Shown piece by piece: positions 53,295-61,858 of a stretch of 64,000 nucleotides of DNA. Origin of the DNA: Taklimakanibacter albus (GTDB lineage: Bacteria > Pseudomonadota > Alphaproteobacteria > Rhizobiales > Aestuariivirgaceae); NCBI RefSeq assembly GCF_016595235.1, contig NZ_JAENHL010000007.1:1772765-1836764 (forward strand), given 5' to 3'. Within the stretch, counting starts at the first letter, position 1. The number at the start of each line of letters is the position of its first letter. Position numbers and translations under genes: made by a program. Under the pieces are notes generated by a model. It saw only the letters and a list, made by a program, of their open reading frames with translations, ran no database searches and was not told where the DNA came from.

Positions 53295-54595
53295 GATCTG
53301 TCTTTCCTGATGACCCGGCGTGTCTTGCCCTCGCTGCGCGGCAGGCTGTTGAAGGGAGAGAGCGTCACCCGCGCCGAGACGCCGATATCCTGCTTGATGC
53401 GCCGCTCGATTTCGGCCACCAGCCCTTCGGTCTGCGCCGCACCCAGTGCAAGCTCGGCCTCGACCGGCAGCAGGTCGTAAGGTCCGCTTCCCTCGAGCAC
53501 GATCCGGTATTCGCCCGACAGCGACGGAAACTGATGGAGGACCGCCGCCACCTGGGTCGGGAAGGCATTGATGCCGCGCACCACCACCATGTCGTCAGAG
53601 CGCCCGACGACACGGAAGCGCGGCGCGGTGCGGCCGCAGCGCGCTTTGCCGGTGCCGGTGAGAAGGATGATGTCGCCGGTGCGGAAGCGCACCAGCGGCT
53701 GGCATTGCCGGCTCAGATGAGTCAGCACCAGCTCGCCGCGCTGGCCCTCCTGCCAGGCAAGCACCGCGCCCGTGGCCGGATCGATCAGTTCCGGTTGCAG
53801 GACATCGAGCGCCATGAAATGCAGGTCGTTGTCGACCTCGCTCTGGCCGGCGAAATTGCAGAAGACGTCGGTCACGCCATAATTGGAATTACGCACCGAA
53901 AAACCCCAGACGGTTTCGAGCCGCTGCCGGAATTCCGGGTCGTCGAGCCCGGCCTCGCCGCCGAACAGCCCCAGCCTGAGGCCGAGATCGCGGGGCTTCA
54001 GCTCCGGATAGTGCTCGGCGATGACCTGCTCCAATACCGCCGGATAGGAGGGCGTGCAGGAGATCGCGGTGATGCCGAGCTCCTTGATCGTGCGCACCAG
54101 GAGCTGGGTGTCGCCGACGCCGAAGGGCACCACGGTGGCGCCCGTCGCCTCGAGGGTCGCATGGTCGGTGAAGCCGCCCATCCACAGGCGGTAATTGAGG
54201 CAGTGGACGACCCGGTGGCCGGGGCCGAGGCCGGCCGCCGCCTGGGCGCGCCCGCCGATCACCGCCGTCTCATGGGCGTCCCGGGCCGAGAGCGCCAGAT
54301 TCATCGCCGTGCCGGTGGTGCCGGAGGTCCGGTGGATGCGGGCGACCGCCGTTTCAGGCGCCGCCAGATAATCGCCGAAAGGCGGGGTATCGCGCTGGCT
54401 CCGGCGCAGCATCTCCTTGTCGATGAGGGGCAGCTCGGCAAGGCCGGCGAGGCGCGCTGGTGGCCGTTTCCCGCCCCAGGCGCGCCGATGCAGCGCCGAC
54501 AACGCCTGGACATAGGCGGACTGGCCCTCCCACAGGCGCTGCCGGTGGGCGGCCAGCTCGATGAGATCGGCATAATCCGCCCGCTCGATCAGCAT
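53291..54595 (-). CDS. PaaK-like aryl/acyl-CoA ligase
   Basis: A 434-residue AMP-forming ligase of the phenylacetate-CoA ligase family. The ATP loop is HRTSGTTGTAMNLALS (about residue 90), with GGEAG near 215, FRTGDIILL and the C-terminal GRSDDMVVVRGINAFPTQV hinge. PaaK proteins are about 430-440 residues. It probably activates an aromatic or aliphatic acid as CoA thioester for the adjacent enoyl-CoA hydratase. No other paa genes are present. A divergent TetR gene lies 67 bases away and is the likely regulator. Confidence 0.88.
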   Translation of the reverse strand: MLIERADYADLIELAAHRQRLWEGQSAYVQALSALHRRAWGGKRPPARLAGLAELPLIDKEMLRRSQRDTPPFGDYLAAPETAVARIHRTSGTTGTAMNLALSARDAHETAVIGGRAQAAAGLGPGHRVVHCLNYRLWMGGFTDHATLEATGATVVPFGVGDTQLLVRTIKELGITAISCTPSYPAVLEQVIAEHYPELKPRDLGLRLGLFGGEAGLDDPEFRQRLETVWGFSVRNSNYGVTDVFCNFAGQSEVDNDLHFMALDVLQPELIDPATGAVLAWQEGQRGELVLTHLSRQCQPLVRFRTGDIILLTGTGKARCGRTAPRFRVVGRSDDMVVVRGINAFPTQVAAVLHQFPSLSGEYRIVLEGSGPYDLLPVEAELALGAAQTEGLVAEIERRIKQDIGVSARVTLSPFNSLPRSEGKTRRVIRKDRS

Positions 54596-54603
54596 GTCAT
54601 TTA

Positions 54604-54638
54604 TCCATTAAAATGATTCTGATATCATTTCCATTAAA
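54604..54638. promoter_or_regulatory. Probable TetR operator in the paaK-like/tetR divergent spacer
   Basis: The inverted repeat AAATGAT-TCTGAT-ATCATTT at 54611-54630 is flanked by two direct copies of TCCATTAAA (54604-54612 and 54630-54638). It lies in a 67-base AT-rich spacer between the divergent genes, where a TetR-family repressor would act on both. Confidence 0.55.
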
Positions 54639-54662
54639 GGTGAATCATGTCAATCTGTCCCA

Positions 54663-55337
54663 ATGGACAATGAGGCCCCCGACCCCCTGATTTTCGCCGC
54701 CACCCTGCTGGCCGTGGCCCGGGACGGCGCGGCGCGCAAGACCGACCGCACCCGCGCCCGCCTCCTTGCCGCTCTGGCCCGCGAGCTGGGCTCGGGTCTC
54801 ACCCGGCACGATCTCAAGGTGGCCGAGGTGACGAGGACGGCCGGCCTCGCCCATGGCACCTTTTACCGTTATTTCCCCGACATGCCGGCAGCGGTCGAAA
54901 CCCTGATCGAGGAATTCTCGCACTTCGTGCAGATGCATCTCGTTGCGGCACGGACCGGCACCGAGACGGATTCGCGCGAGCGGGTGAAGGCGGCGACACT
55001 CGTCTTCGCCCGCCTGTTCCGCCGCAATGCCGGGCTGATGCGCTGCCTGATCGGTCTCGCGGCCGAGGAAACCGCCTTTGCCCGCGCCTATCGCCGGCTC
55101 AACCGCGACTGGTATGGCCGCGTCGCCGGCGCCATCGCCAGGGATCGTGAGGACGGCCGGCCAAGTGAGGAGCACCTCCCCGCGGCCTATGCGCTGGGCG
55201 GCATGATCGACGAGTTCCTGGCGCAGATCTATCTCCGCCGCGAGCCGGCGCTGGCGCATCTGGCCAATGACGAAGAAAGGATCGCCGGGATCCTCACCGA
55301 CCTGTGGTGCTTTGGTGCCTATGGCGGGAAGGGATAG
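54663..55337 (+). CDS. TetR-family transcriptional regulator
   Basis: A 224-residue TetR-family protein. The N-terminal domain has TRARLLAALARELGSGLTRH and VTRTAGLAHGTFYRYFPDMP, the helix-turn-helix with the family GTFYRYF. The C-terminal ligand domain is helical (about 70-224). No ribosome site is seen before ATG 54663, so translation may be leaderless or start elsewhere. It is divergent from the PaaK-like/enoyl-CoA hydratase pair and converges on the deacylase gene. Confidence 0.85.
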   Translation: MDNEAPDPLIFAATLLAVARDGAARKTDRTRARLLAALARELGSGLTRHDLKVAEVTRTAGLAHGTFYRYFPDMPAAVETLIEEFSHFVQMHLVAARTGTETDSRERVKAATLVFARLFRRNAGLMRCLIGLAAEETAFARAYRRLNRDWYGRVAGAIARDREDGRPSEEHLPAAYALGGMIDEFLAQIYLRREPALAHLANDEERIAGILTDLWCFGAYGGKG

Positions 55338-56306
55338 TCAGGCACACACGCCGAAGCCCGCAACCCATTCGCCTTCCTTGACCAGCAGATGCGTACCGAT
55401 CCACATGATGACGCCGGAAGCGGGCGCCAAAAGATCACACTGATCTTGTCCGAAGAGATCCTTCATCCGCGCCAATGGCCGGCCAGCGCAAACGCGATCC
55501 CCACTTTTGACGAGCGGATAGAATAGCCCTGAAGCCGGCGCGACCAGGAACCGGTAATCCTGCAAGACGATCGACTCCGACGGCGCCACTCCTTGTGCGC
55601 CATCGATCATTCCGAGATGGCGGGCGATATTGAGGACGCCGGTCACGTGAAAGGCGACATCCTCCGCATTCAGCATCGGAAACCTTCCAGCTTCCGATAC
55701 GACCGCGGGGATACTCCTGTTCGCCAGCGCCGTGCAGGAACGGCCAGGACGCGAAAGCCAATCGGCCGGTATCCGAAACATCACGTCCGGGTGAAAACAC
55801 CTGGCGAGCTCCTCGTTGCGCGAGGAGAGGCCGCCGTCGCGGGTTTCCTGATAGACCACATATTGGATGAGGTCTTCGCCGGTATCTCCGCCATGCATGT
55901 CGACCACGGCATCGGCGCCCTCCGCCCACTCGCTCACCAGCGCGTGCGCCAGCGCATCGGAAAACGTGCCTTCGGCATTTCCGGGATAGAGCCAGTGCAT
56001 GTTCTTTCCATCAACCGGACTCGCGGCCTGATGCTCGAAGGCTCCGGCGATATTGACCACGGGGAGAATGGAGACGCGACCACGCAGCTCCTTCGCCTTG
56101 ACGATGGCGGCGATCTGATAGGCAGCCTCGACGCTCGACGCCTCATTGACATGAACGCCGGCCATGACACAGAGCCGGGGCCCCGGCAATTGACCGACGA
56201 CCTCGAGCAAGGGCCAGCGATATCCGGACAGACCGGGATTGGCGAAAGTGACATGGCCGTGTCGTAATCCCGGCTCGTTCATCGCTTCGTTCCAGCATAT
56301 CTGCAT
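55338..56306 (-). CDS. Succinylglutamate desuccinylase/aspartoacylase-family deacylase
   Basis: A 322-residue zinc deacylase of the M14-like AstE/AspA family. Zinc ligands are His52 and Glu55 in AGVHVNEASS and His138 in VVDMHGGD. A C-terminal beta domain (about 235-322, ASGLFYPLVKSGDRV) is present. Family members remove acyl groups from N-acyl amino acids (aspartate, succinylglutamate, acetyl-diaminobutyrate). ATG 56306 follows GGAGAGAG. It is the last gene of the nine-gene block at the right end, so it probably releases the free amino acid or cleaves an acylated intermediate of that pathway. Confidence 0.82.
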   Translation of the reverse strand: MQICWNEAMNEPGLRHGHVTFANPGLSGYRWPLLEVVGQLPGPRLCVMAGVHVNEASSVEAAYQIAAIVKAKELRGRVSILPVVNIAGAFEHQAASPVDGKNMHWLYPGNAEGTFSDALAHALVSEWAEGADAVVDMHGGDTGEDLIQYVVYQETRDGGLSSRNEELARCFHPDVMFRIPADWLSRPGRSCTALANRSIPAVVSEAGRFPMLNAEDVAFHVTGVLNIARHLGMIDGAQGVAPSESIVLQDYRFLVAPASGLFYPLVKSGDRVCAGRPLARMKDLFGQDQCDLLAPASGVIMWIGTHLLVKEGEWVAGFGVCA

Positions 56307-56338
56307 GGAAGTCTCTCTCCTTCGGATTTTCACGCCTG

Positions 56339-57487
56339 TCAGGCCCGCATCAGGCTCAAGGCGTTTTCGAGATCGTCAATGAGATCGCGTGGATTTTCCA
56401 GGCCTATGTGAAGCCGCACGACACTGCCTCTCGCCGGCCAGGGCTCCGCCGTCCTGACGGGGTCGGCCGGATAGATCAGGCTTTCATACCCACCCCAGGA
56501 CGCGCCGATGCCGAACAGCTTCAGCGAATCGTAGAGCAGCGCGATCCGCGCTTTGTATTTTTCATCCAGGACGATCGAGAACAGGCCGGAGGCGCCGGCG
56601 AAATCGCGCACCCAGATCTCATGACCCGGCGAGCTCTCCAGGGGCGGATAGAGCACTCTGGTGACCAGCGGATGTTTCTCGAGCCACCGGGCGACCGCCA
56701 TCGCCGACTCCTGATGGCGCGACAACCGCACGGCCAAGGTCCGCAGGCCGCGCTGCGCGAGATAGGCTTCATCAGGACCGATACATTGGCCGAGATGACG
56801 CGCCGCCGCCTCGATCGCGGGCCATGCGTCTTTCGAAGCCGCCACTGAGCCCGCGAGCGCGTCGGAATGCCCGACGACATATTTCGTTGCCGCCTGGATC
56901 GATACATCGGCGCCAAAGTCCAGTGGCCGGAAGAAAACAGGCGAAGCCCAAGTATTGTCGGCCAGGATCTTGATGCCGCGCGCCCGGGCGGCCTTCGCAA
57001 TGGCGGGAAGGTCCTGCATCTCGAAAGTCTGCGATCCCGGGGACTCGACGAAGATCAGTCGGGTGGTGTCGTCGAAGTAGTTTTCGATATTCGCCACGGC
57101 GGGCGGATAATAGATCGTCTTCACCTGGATCTTGGGGAGATGGCTGTCACAGAAGATCCGGGTCGCCCCATACACGCTGTCGGCTACGAGGATTGAATCG
57201 CCGGGACGCACAAAGGCCAGGATGGATGTCGCGATCGCCGCGAGCCCGGAAGGAAACAGCGCGCAGCCCGCACCGCCTTCGAGTTCGGCGATGGCATCGG
57301 CGAGACACCAGGTCGTCGGCGTGCCGTTTCTTCCATAATAGAGACGGCGTTCCTTGCTCTGCCTGATCTCGAAGATCTGCGCATAATTCTCGAATAACAC
57401 CGTCGAGGCGCGATAGATTGGTGGATTGACGATATTGTGCGCGGCATCGGCCCGGCCGGCCCGCACGACTTGCGTGGACGCTTTCAT
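56339..57487 (-). CDS. Cys/Met-metabolism PLP enzyme (cystathionine beta-lyase-like)
   Basis: A 382-residue PLP-dependent lyase or synthase. The PLP Lys is Lys202 in QAATKYVVGHSD, the phosphate-binding Tyr is in LYYGRNGTP (about residue 50-57), and DNTWASPVFF (about 177-186) contains the conserved Asp that contacts PLP. These match cystathionine beta-lyase (MetC) and relatives, which split a C-S bond in cysteine-type substrates. It is followed by the deacylase gene 33 bases later and shares four bases with the class V enzyme upstream. The exact S-substituted amino acid is unknown. Confidence 0.87.
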   Translation of the reverse strand: MKASTQVVRAGRADAAHNIVNPPIYRASTVLFENYAQIFEIRQSKERRLYYGRNGTPTTWCLADAIAELEGGAGCALFPSGLAAIATSILAFVRPGDSILVADSVYGATRIFCDSHLPKIQVKTIYYPPAVANIENYFDDTTRLIFVESPGSQTFEMQDLPAIAKAARARGIKILADNTWASPVFFRPLDFGADVSIQAATKYVVGHSDALAGSVAASKDAWPAIEAAARHLGQCIGPDEAYLAQRGLRTLAVRLSRHQESAMAVARWLEKHPLVTRVLYPPLESSPGHEIWVRDFAGASGLFSIVLDEKYKARIALLYDSLKLFGIGASWGGYESLIYPADPVRTAEPWPARGSVVRLHIGLENPRDLIDDLENALSLMRA

Positions 57488-58734
57488 TTCCCTGCGGTGA
57501 TCCCGCGCGAGCTGATGTCCATGATCGATTGGACATCGCTCAGATCATTGTAGAGATGGAAAGAAAAGCGGATCATGCCGCGCCTGACGGAGAAGCGCAC
57601 GCCGCCGCGCTTCAGCGCCAAAGCGAGCGACGACAGTTTTTCGTCGACCAGCTGATTGTCCGCGATGTCCGACCTCATGCCGAGGGACACGATATGTGAC
57701 CGGGCCTCACCGGGTGTCCCTGCGCGAACGGAATAGCCAAGTGTCTGGAACGCCTTTGAAAGCGCACGCGCCAGACCAATGACGTGCATTTCGATGATCC
57801 GGGGCCCGACCGCGATCAATTGCGTCAACGCCACCTGTAAAGACGCCAGCGATACCCAGTTCGGTGTCCCGAGATGAAAGCGTGCTGATCCCGCAGCGAA
57901 GGTGACGCCATCCGCCAATGTCTGAACATGCAACAACTGATTGGCGAGTCCGGTGGACGATATGTAGATCGGCCGGATGCGCTCGGACCATTGCTGCGAA
58001 CAATAGAGAAAGCCGCAACCAGGAAGGCCGAGCAGGCCCTTGCCGGAGGGTGCGCAGAGAGCCCCGACCGGCGACTTCCGGACGTCGATTTCCAGGAGAC
58101 CAGCGCTCTGCGCGGCATCGACGAGCAGGAATATCCCGCGCTCCCGGCAGCGCAGGCTCAGATCCTCCAGATTGCAGCACAGGCCCGGCAGGAAGCTGAC
58201 ATGAGAGACGACGATCATGCGGGTCGACGTATCGACGAGCAGCTCCAGCGCCGTGAAATCCAGACGGACGCCATCGGCAGCGACCGCCGATCTGATCTCG
58301 ATGCCCCTGCTCCTGAGGCCGAGGACGCAGGCCAGTGCCGCCTGGTGCTCGATGCCCGGACAGACGATCACATTGTCGCCTTGCGCCCAAGGGAATCCAT
58401 GCAGGATTGCGTTGAGGCCTTCCGAGACATTCCGGGTAATGGCGATCTCGTCCGCTTCGGCACCGATGAGCTGTGCAAACAACGAGCGGACATTCTGGAA
58501 AATCTCGGCGCGGGCGGCATGTCTCTGCTCGCCCTTCGTTTGATACTCCATCTCGACAACCGCGGCTTCCAAGGCGGCAATCGAGAGCAGGCCTTGGGAA
58601 GCGCAATCGGCATAGAGAGGTGCGCCAGCGAACTCCCGCCTAGCATGCTGCAAAGCGGTGGCGCCGACGACTCCCGGAGCCGTGGCGCCCTGATCCGCCA
58701 AGGGCTGCGAACTAGTCATGGTCGAAGCGGCCAT
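57484..58734 (-). CDS. Class V aminotransferase-fold PLP enzyme (cysteine desulfurase/CsdA-like)
   Basis: A 416-residue class V PLP enzyme. The PLP Lys is Lys232 in APSGKGLLGLPGCG, with the metal-free aspartate Asp206 and Gln209 in LVDAAQSAG and His130 in GIEHQAAL. The class includes cysteine desulfurase, selenocysteine lyase, cysteine sulfinate desulfinase and isopenicillin N epimerase; length and sequence features do not single out one. ATG 58734 overlaps the dioxygenase stop region; ATG 58719 is an alternative. Together with the thiol dioxygenase upstream it suggests handling of a cysteine sulfinate-like compound. Confidence 0.8.
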   Translation of the reverse strand: MAASTMTSSQPLADQGATAPGVVGATALQHARREFAGAPLYADCASQGLLSIAALEAAVVEMEYQTKGEQRHAARAEIFQNVRSLFAQLIGAEADEIAITRNVSEGLNAILHGFPWAQGDNVIVCPGIEHQAALACVLGLRSRGIEIRSAVAADGVRLDFTALELLVDTSTRMIVVSHVSFLPGLCCNLEDLSLRCRERGIFLLVDAAQSAGLLEIDVRKSPVGALCAPSGKGLLGLPGCGFLYCSQQWSERIRPIYISSTGLANQLLHVQTLADGVTFAAGSARFHLGTPNWVSLASLQVALTQLIAVGPRIIEMHVIGLARALSKAFQTLGYSVRAGTPGEARSHIVSLGMRSDIADNQLVDEKLSSLALALKRGGVRFSVRRGMIRFSFHLYNDLSDVQSIMDISSRGITAGK

Positions 58735-59257
58735 CCAAACGGAAAACCCTGGATGTATTGCGCTCAAAATTCGTGGCGCCAGTGCCGTGCACATTGAGAG
58801 CGACGGCGATCTCGGATGTGGGATTGACCAAGGTATGGATATTGGGACGCTGCGGGCTTACCGACCAGACATCCCCCGGATGATGATAGACGCTGCGTCT
58901 GGGGATAGCGACGTCGCCAATCGCCGGGTCCGCTTCGTAATGCGTCTCGAGCAGCACGCCGGCGATCATCCCCGACACATCCCAATATTCGTGGTCATGG
59001 ATGGGCGTGTTTTGTTTCGGCGCCCAGATCGTCGCCAGAATGGTGAAGCTGCCGTCTTCGGCACTCCACAGCGGAATCTTTCGCCGTTCATTCGGATCCG
59101 GCTCGATCCTGTCGTCGGCAAGCAGGCTTCCCGGCTCCAGGAACGACGCGATCTCGCGACCGATGGCTGCGAGCGAGCCTTCGCTCCAGCCGAAAGAATC
59201 CATTTTCTCATCCCGCAGCTGTGTGAGCTTCTGCGCGAGACTGTCGATATTGCTCAT
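58712..59257 (-). CDS. Cysteine/thiol dioxygenase-family cupin
   Basis: A 181-residue cupin of the cysteine dioxygenase type I family, which uses non-heme iron and oxygen to turn a thiol into a sulfinate. The iron ligands are His87 and His89 in TPIHDHEYWD and His141 in PNIHTLVNP. The family length is about 185-200. Members include cysteine, 3-mercaptopropionate and cysteamine dioxygenases; I cannot say which this is. The start shares four bases with the GntR regulator and the stop overlaps the class V enzyme, so the three are translated together. Confidence 0.85.
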   Translation of the reverse strand: MSNIDSLAQKLTQLRDEKMDSFGWSEGSLAAIGREIASFLEPGSLLADDRIEPDPNERRKIPLWSAEDGSFTILATIWAPKQNTPIHDHEYWDVSGMIAGVLLETHYEADPAIGDVAIPRRSVYHHPGDVWSVSPQRPNIHTLVNPTSEIAVALNVHGTGATNFERNTSRVFRLDGRFDHD

Positions 59258-59925
59258 ATTATCCTCGTCAATTTGATATCCTTGTTCGCGTCGCCTTGGG
59301 TGAGGCCGCCGAGCACCACCCTGCGGCCTTCCTCGACATGCGCGGCGGCAAGCTCCACCGCCCGTTCCGGCTCGTTCCCGCCAATGGCTTCGATGAGATC
59401 GCGATGCCCCTGGAAGGTGCGGCCGGTGCGCCGCCTTTCGAACCAGGCGTAGCGCAGGATGCGCTCCATCCGGTCCAGCATGGTGATGGTGATCTCCTCC
59501 AGATATTTGTTGCCGGTTGCGACCGCGATGGCGGCGTGGATTTCACGGTTGGCCGCAATCAGCGCCTCCTCATCGGCGGTCTCATCGGCATAGATCTGAT
59601 CGAGTCGCTGCAGGTAGGCCGTGTCGATGCGGCCAGCCGCCAGGCGTGCGGTGGCCGGTTCGATGATGGCGCGCAGATCATAGAGCTGCACGACATCGCC
59701 AAGACTGATATTCGTGATGAGATAGCCACGTCGTGGCAGGGCCTTGATCAGGCCGCTCTGATTCAATTGCGCCAGCGCATAGCGGACGGGCGCCTTGCCG
59801 ATCCCGTAGCGGCTGGCCAGTTGCGCCTCGCTGATCTGGCTGCCGGGCAACAATGAGCAGGTGATGATGTCCTGCCGGATCAGTTGCAGCGCATTCTCGC
59901 CCAGATGGGGCTTGTCGATTGTCAT
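59254..59925 (-). CDS. GntR-family regulator with FCD domain
   Basis: A 223-residue regulator. Residues 14-70 are a GntR winged helix (IIRQDIITCSLLPGSQI-type start and SRYGIGKAPVRYALAQLNQ), followed by a FadR/VanR-type C-terminal FCD helical domain (about 85-220) with metal-binding-type His and Asp. Such regulators sense small acids, amino acids or acyl compounds. ATG 59925 has AGGAG about ten bases upstream. It sits between the transporter and the catabolic genes, so it probably controls the whole unit. Confidence 0.87.
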   Translation of the reverse strand: MTIDKPHLGENALQLIRQDIITCSLLPGSQISEAQLASRYGIGKAPVRYALAQLNQSGLIKALPRRGYLITNISLGDVVQLYDLRAIIEPATARLAAGRIDTAYLQRLDQIYADETADEEALIAANREIHAAIAVATGNKYLEEITITMLDRMERILRYAWFERRRTGRTFQGHRDLIEAIGGNEPERAVELAAAHVEEGRRVVLGGLTQGDANKDIKLTRII

Positions 59926-59962
59926 CACCAGCGATCTCCTGTGTCGAACGGGCCGGGGGGAA

Positions 59963-59994
59963 GATTCCGGAGAAGCAAGCCTGCTCCTCCGGAA
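59963..59994 (-). terminator. Hairpin between binding protein and gntR (attenuator or mRNA stabiliser)
   Basis: Nine-base arms ATTCCGGAG (59963-59971) and CTCCGGAAT (59986-59994) just after the binding-protein stop at 60000; on the minus strand followed by CTTCCCCCC. As with the chvE hairpin, it can raise binding-protein output and lower read-through into the catabolic genes. Confidence 0.6.
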
Positions 59995-59999
59995 TGATC

Positions 60000-61049
60000 T
60001 TACTTGCTGATTACATCCATGAAGCGCTTCTGCAATTCGTCCTGATGCGCGGCGATCCACGCCCAGTCGGGAACCGCTTGCCGCGCCCAGTTCTCCGGCG
60101 TCGACGCACGGAACGGACGGTCCGCCTCCGGCACCTGCGCCGCAGCCTCCTTGTTCGGCGTGTCATAGACAACCGCCTTGCTGAAGGCCAGATGAGCCGA
60201 CGGGTTGAGGATGAAGAAGTCGAAGAACTTCATGGCGGCCTCCTTGTTCGGCGCATTTTTTGCGATCGACCAGATACCCGGATCCCGGATGGCCTGATTG
60301 AAGGTGAACGAGACGGGCGCCCCCTCCTTCATCAACGCGACGGCGCGCCCCGACCACATGATGGACATGTCGGCTTCACCGGAACGCATCAGATTCTGGC
60401 TCTGATCGCCGGTCTTCCACCAGGAGACGATATTGGGCTTGAGCTCCTCCAGTTTCTTGGCGGCCCGCTCGACATCCAATGGAAACAGCTTGTCGACCGG
60501 AACACCATCCGCCATCAGCGCCAGCATCATCATCCAGCTTTCGGCGCCATTATCCATCAGAGCCCGGCTGCCCGGAAACTCCTTCACATTGAAGAAGTCC
60601 GCCCAGTCTTTCGGCTGGTGATCCTTCGGATACTTCTCGGTGTTCCAGGCCATCACGCCGGCGCCGGAGATCTGGACGATGCCATTCTCCGAGCAGGTGC
60701 CCGGCAAGCCGTGTTTCTCGATATTGGGCAGCTTTGCGCAGTCGATCTTCATAAGCATGTCCGCGAATTTGATCGATTCGTCCGGGCTCGAATTGACGAT
60801 ATCCCATTCGACCTTGCCGGCCTCCTGCATCGCCTTCAGCTTCGCCCACTGCTCGTTGGAGCCGGACGATATCGCGATGACCTTGATGCCGGTCTCTTTG
60901 GTGAAGGGCTCGAAGAAATTCTCCTTGAGCGCCTTTTCGAAGATGCCGCCCGGCGTAACCACGACGAGCTCCTCGGCGCGGGACTCGATGGGGCCGGTGA
61001 GCAGCGCGGCAGCTGCCAGCAGGCCATAGACACTTTTCCAGATGCGCAT
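60000..61049 (-). CDS. PotD-like periplasmic binding protein (ABC family 1)
   Basis: A 349-residue periplasmic binding protein. A signal peptide (YGLLAAAALLTGPIESRAEE) precedes a mature protein starting LVVVTPGGIFEKALKENFFE, PFTKETGIKVIAISSGSNEQ and SGAGVMAWNTEKYPKDHQPK, the pattern of spermidine/putrescine-type and Fe/opine-type extracellular solute-binding family 1 proteins. It belongs to the PotABC-like set transcribed with it. The linked catabolic genes suggest an amino-acid-like organosulfur or N-acyl compound rather than a polyamine. Confidence 0.85.
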   Translation of the reverse strand: MRIWKSVYGLLAAAALLTGPIESRAEELVVVTPGGIFEKALKENFFEPFTKETGIKVIAISSGSNEQWAKLKAMQEAGKVEWDIVNSSPDESIKFADMLMKIDCAKLPNIEKHGLPGTCSENGIVQISGAGVMAWNTEKYPKDHQPKDWADFFNVKEFPGSRALMDNGAESWMMMLALMADGVPVDKLFPLDVERAAKKLEELKPNIVSWWKTGDQSQNLMRSGEADMSIMWSGRAVALMKEGAPVSFTFNQAIRDPGIWSIAKNAPNKEAAMKFFDFFILNPSAHLAFSKAVVYDTPNKEAAAQVPEADRPFRASTPENWARQAVPDWAWIAAHQDELQKRFMDVISK

Positions 61050-61057
61050 GTTACCCT

Positions 61058-61858
61058 CTATTCCTTCTGTTGCGATGGGATACGCTTCATTCGATTCTGC
61101 AAGATGGTGATGACCGCCAGGAGCAGAATGGTTCCGACGGTTATCGTCGTCGCCACCGCCGCGAGCACCGGTGAGACGCTGAAATCGATGTCCTCGAACA
61201 TCTTCCGCGGCAACGTCTTGCCCTGCGTGTCGGATATGAAGAAAGAGACGACGGCCTCATCGAAGGACACGAGGAATGAGAAGATCGCGCCGATGACGAT
61301 TGACGGCGAAAGCAATGGCAGCGTCACATGGATGAAGGTCTGCAGCCTGGTTGCGCCAAGGCCGCGCGCGGCGGTTTCGAGAGTTCTGTCATAGGCATGG
61401 AGCTGCGAGCTGATGCACAGATAGGCGAAGGGCGTGGCCAGAATCGTATGAGCGACCACGAAGCCCAGAAACGTTCCCGTCAGGCCGACCGCGGAAAACA
61501 GCTTGTAGAAAGCGAGCGCACTGACGATGCCGGGGACGACGGTCGGTGAAAGCAGCACCAGGCGGAGTGATTCCTTGAGCCGTGGATTGCTCACTCTTTC
61601 GAGACCGAACGCCGTGCTGAGGCTGATGGCCGCGGCGATTACGGCAGCCACGATGGCGATCTTCAGGCTGAACAGCGTCGCCGATTGCCAGTCGGCGTCG
61701 GAGAAATAGAGCCGATACCAGTCGAAGGTGAAGCCGCGCGGCGGGAAGCGCAGATACGGGTCGGTCCCAAATGACATGAAGGCAATGAGAAGGCTGGGCA
61801 GGACCAGGAATGCCAATACGGCCCAGGCGATGCATTGGACGAGACGGGACACTTTCAA
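61058..61858 (-). CDS. PotC-like ABC permease
   Basis: A 266-residue inner-membrane permease with first helix CIAWAVLAFLVLPSLLIAFM, contact loop ETAARGLGATRLQTFIHVTL (about residue 165) and SFLVSFDEAVVSFFI, the PotC/PotI signature. The start is ambiguous: TTG 61858 has GGGAG seven bases upstream and overlaps the previous stop (TTGA); GTG 61852 is the alternative. The frame is open further upstream but has no initiation signal. Heterodimer partner of the permease at 61855. Confidence 0.83.
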   Translation of the reverse strand: MKVSRLVQCIAWAVLAFLVLPSLLIAFMSFGTDPYLRFPPRGFTFDWYRLYFSDADWQSATLFSLKIAIVAAVIAAAISLSTAFGLERVSNPRLKESLRLVLLSPTVVPGIVSALAFYKLFSAVGLTGTFLGFVVAHTILATPFAYLCISSQLHAYDRTLETAARGLGATRLQTFIHVTLPLLSPSIVIGAIFSFLVSFDEAVVSFFISDTQGKTLPRKMFEDIDFSVSPVLAAVATTITVGTILLLAVITILQNRMKRIPSQQKE

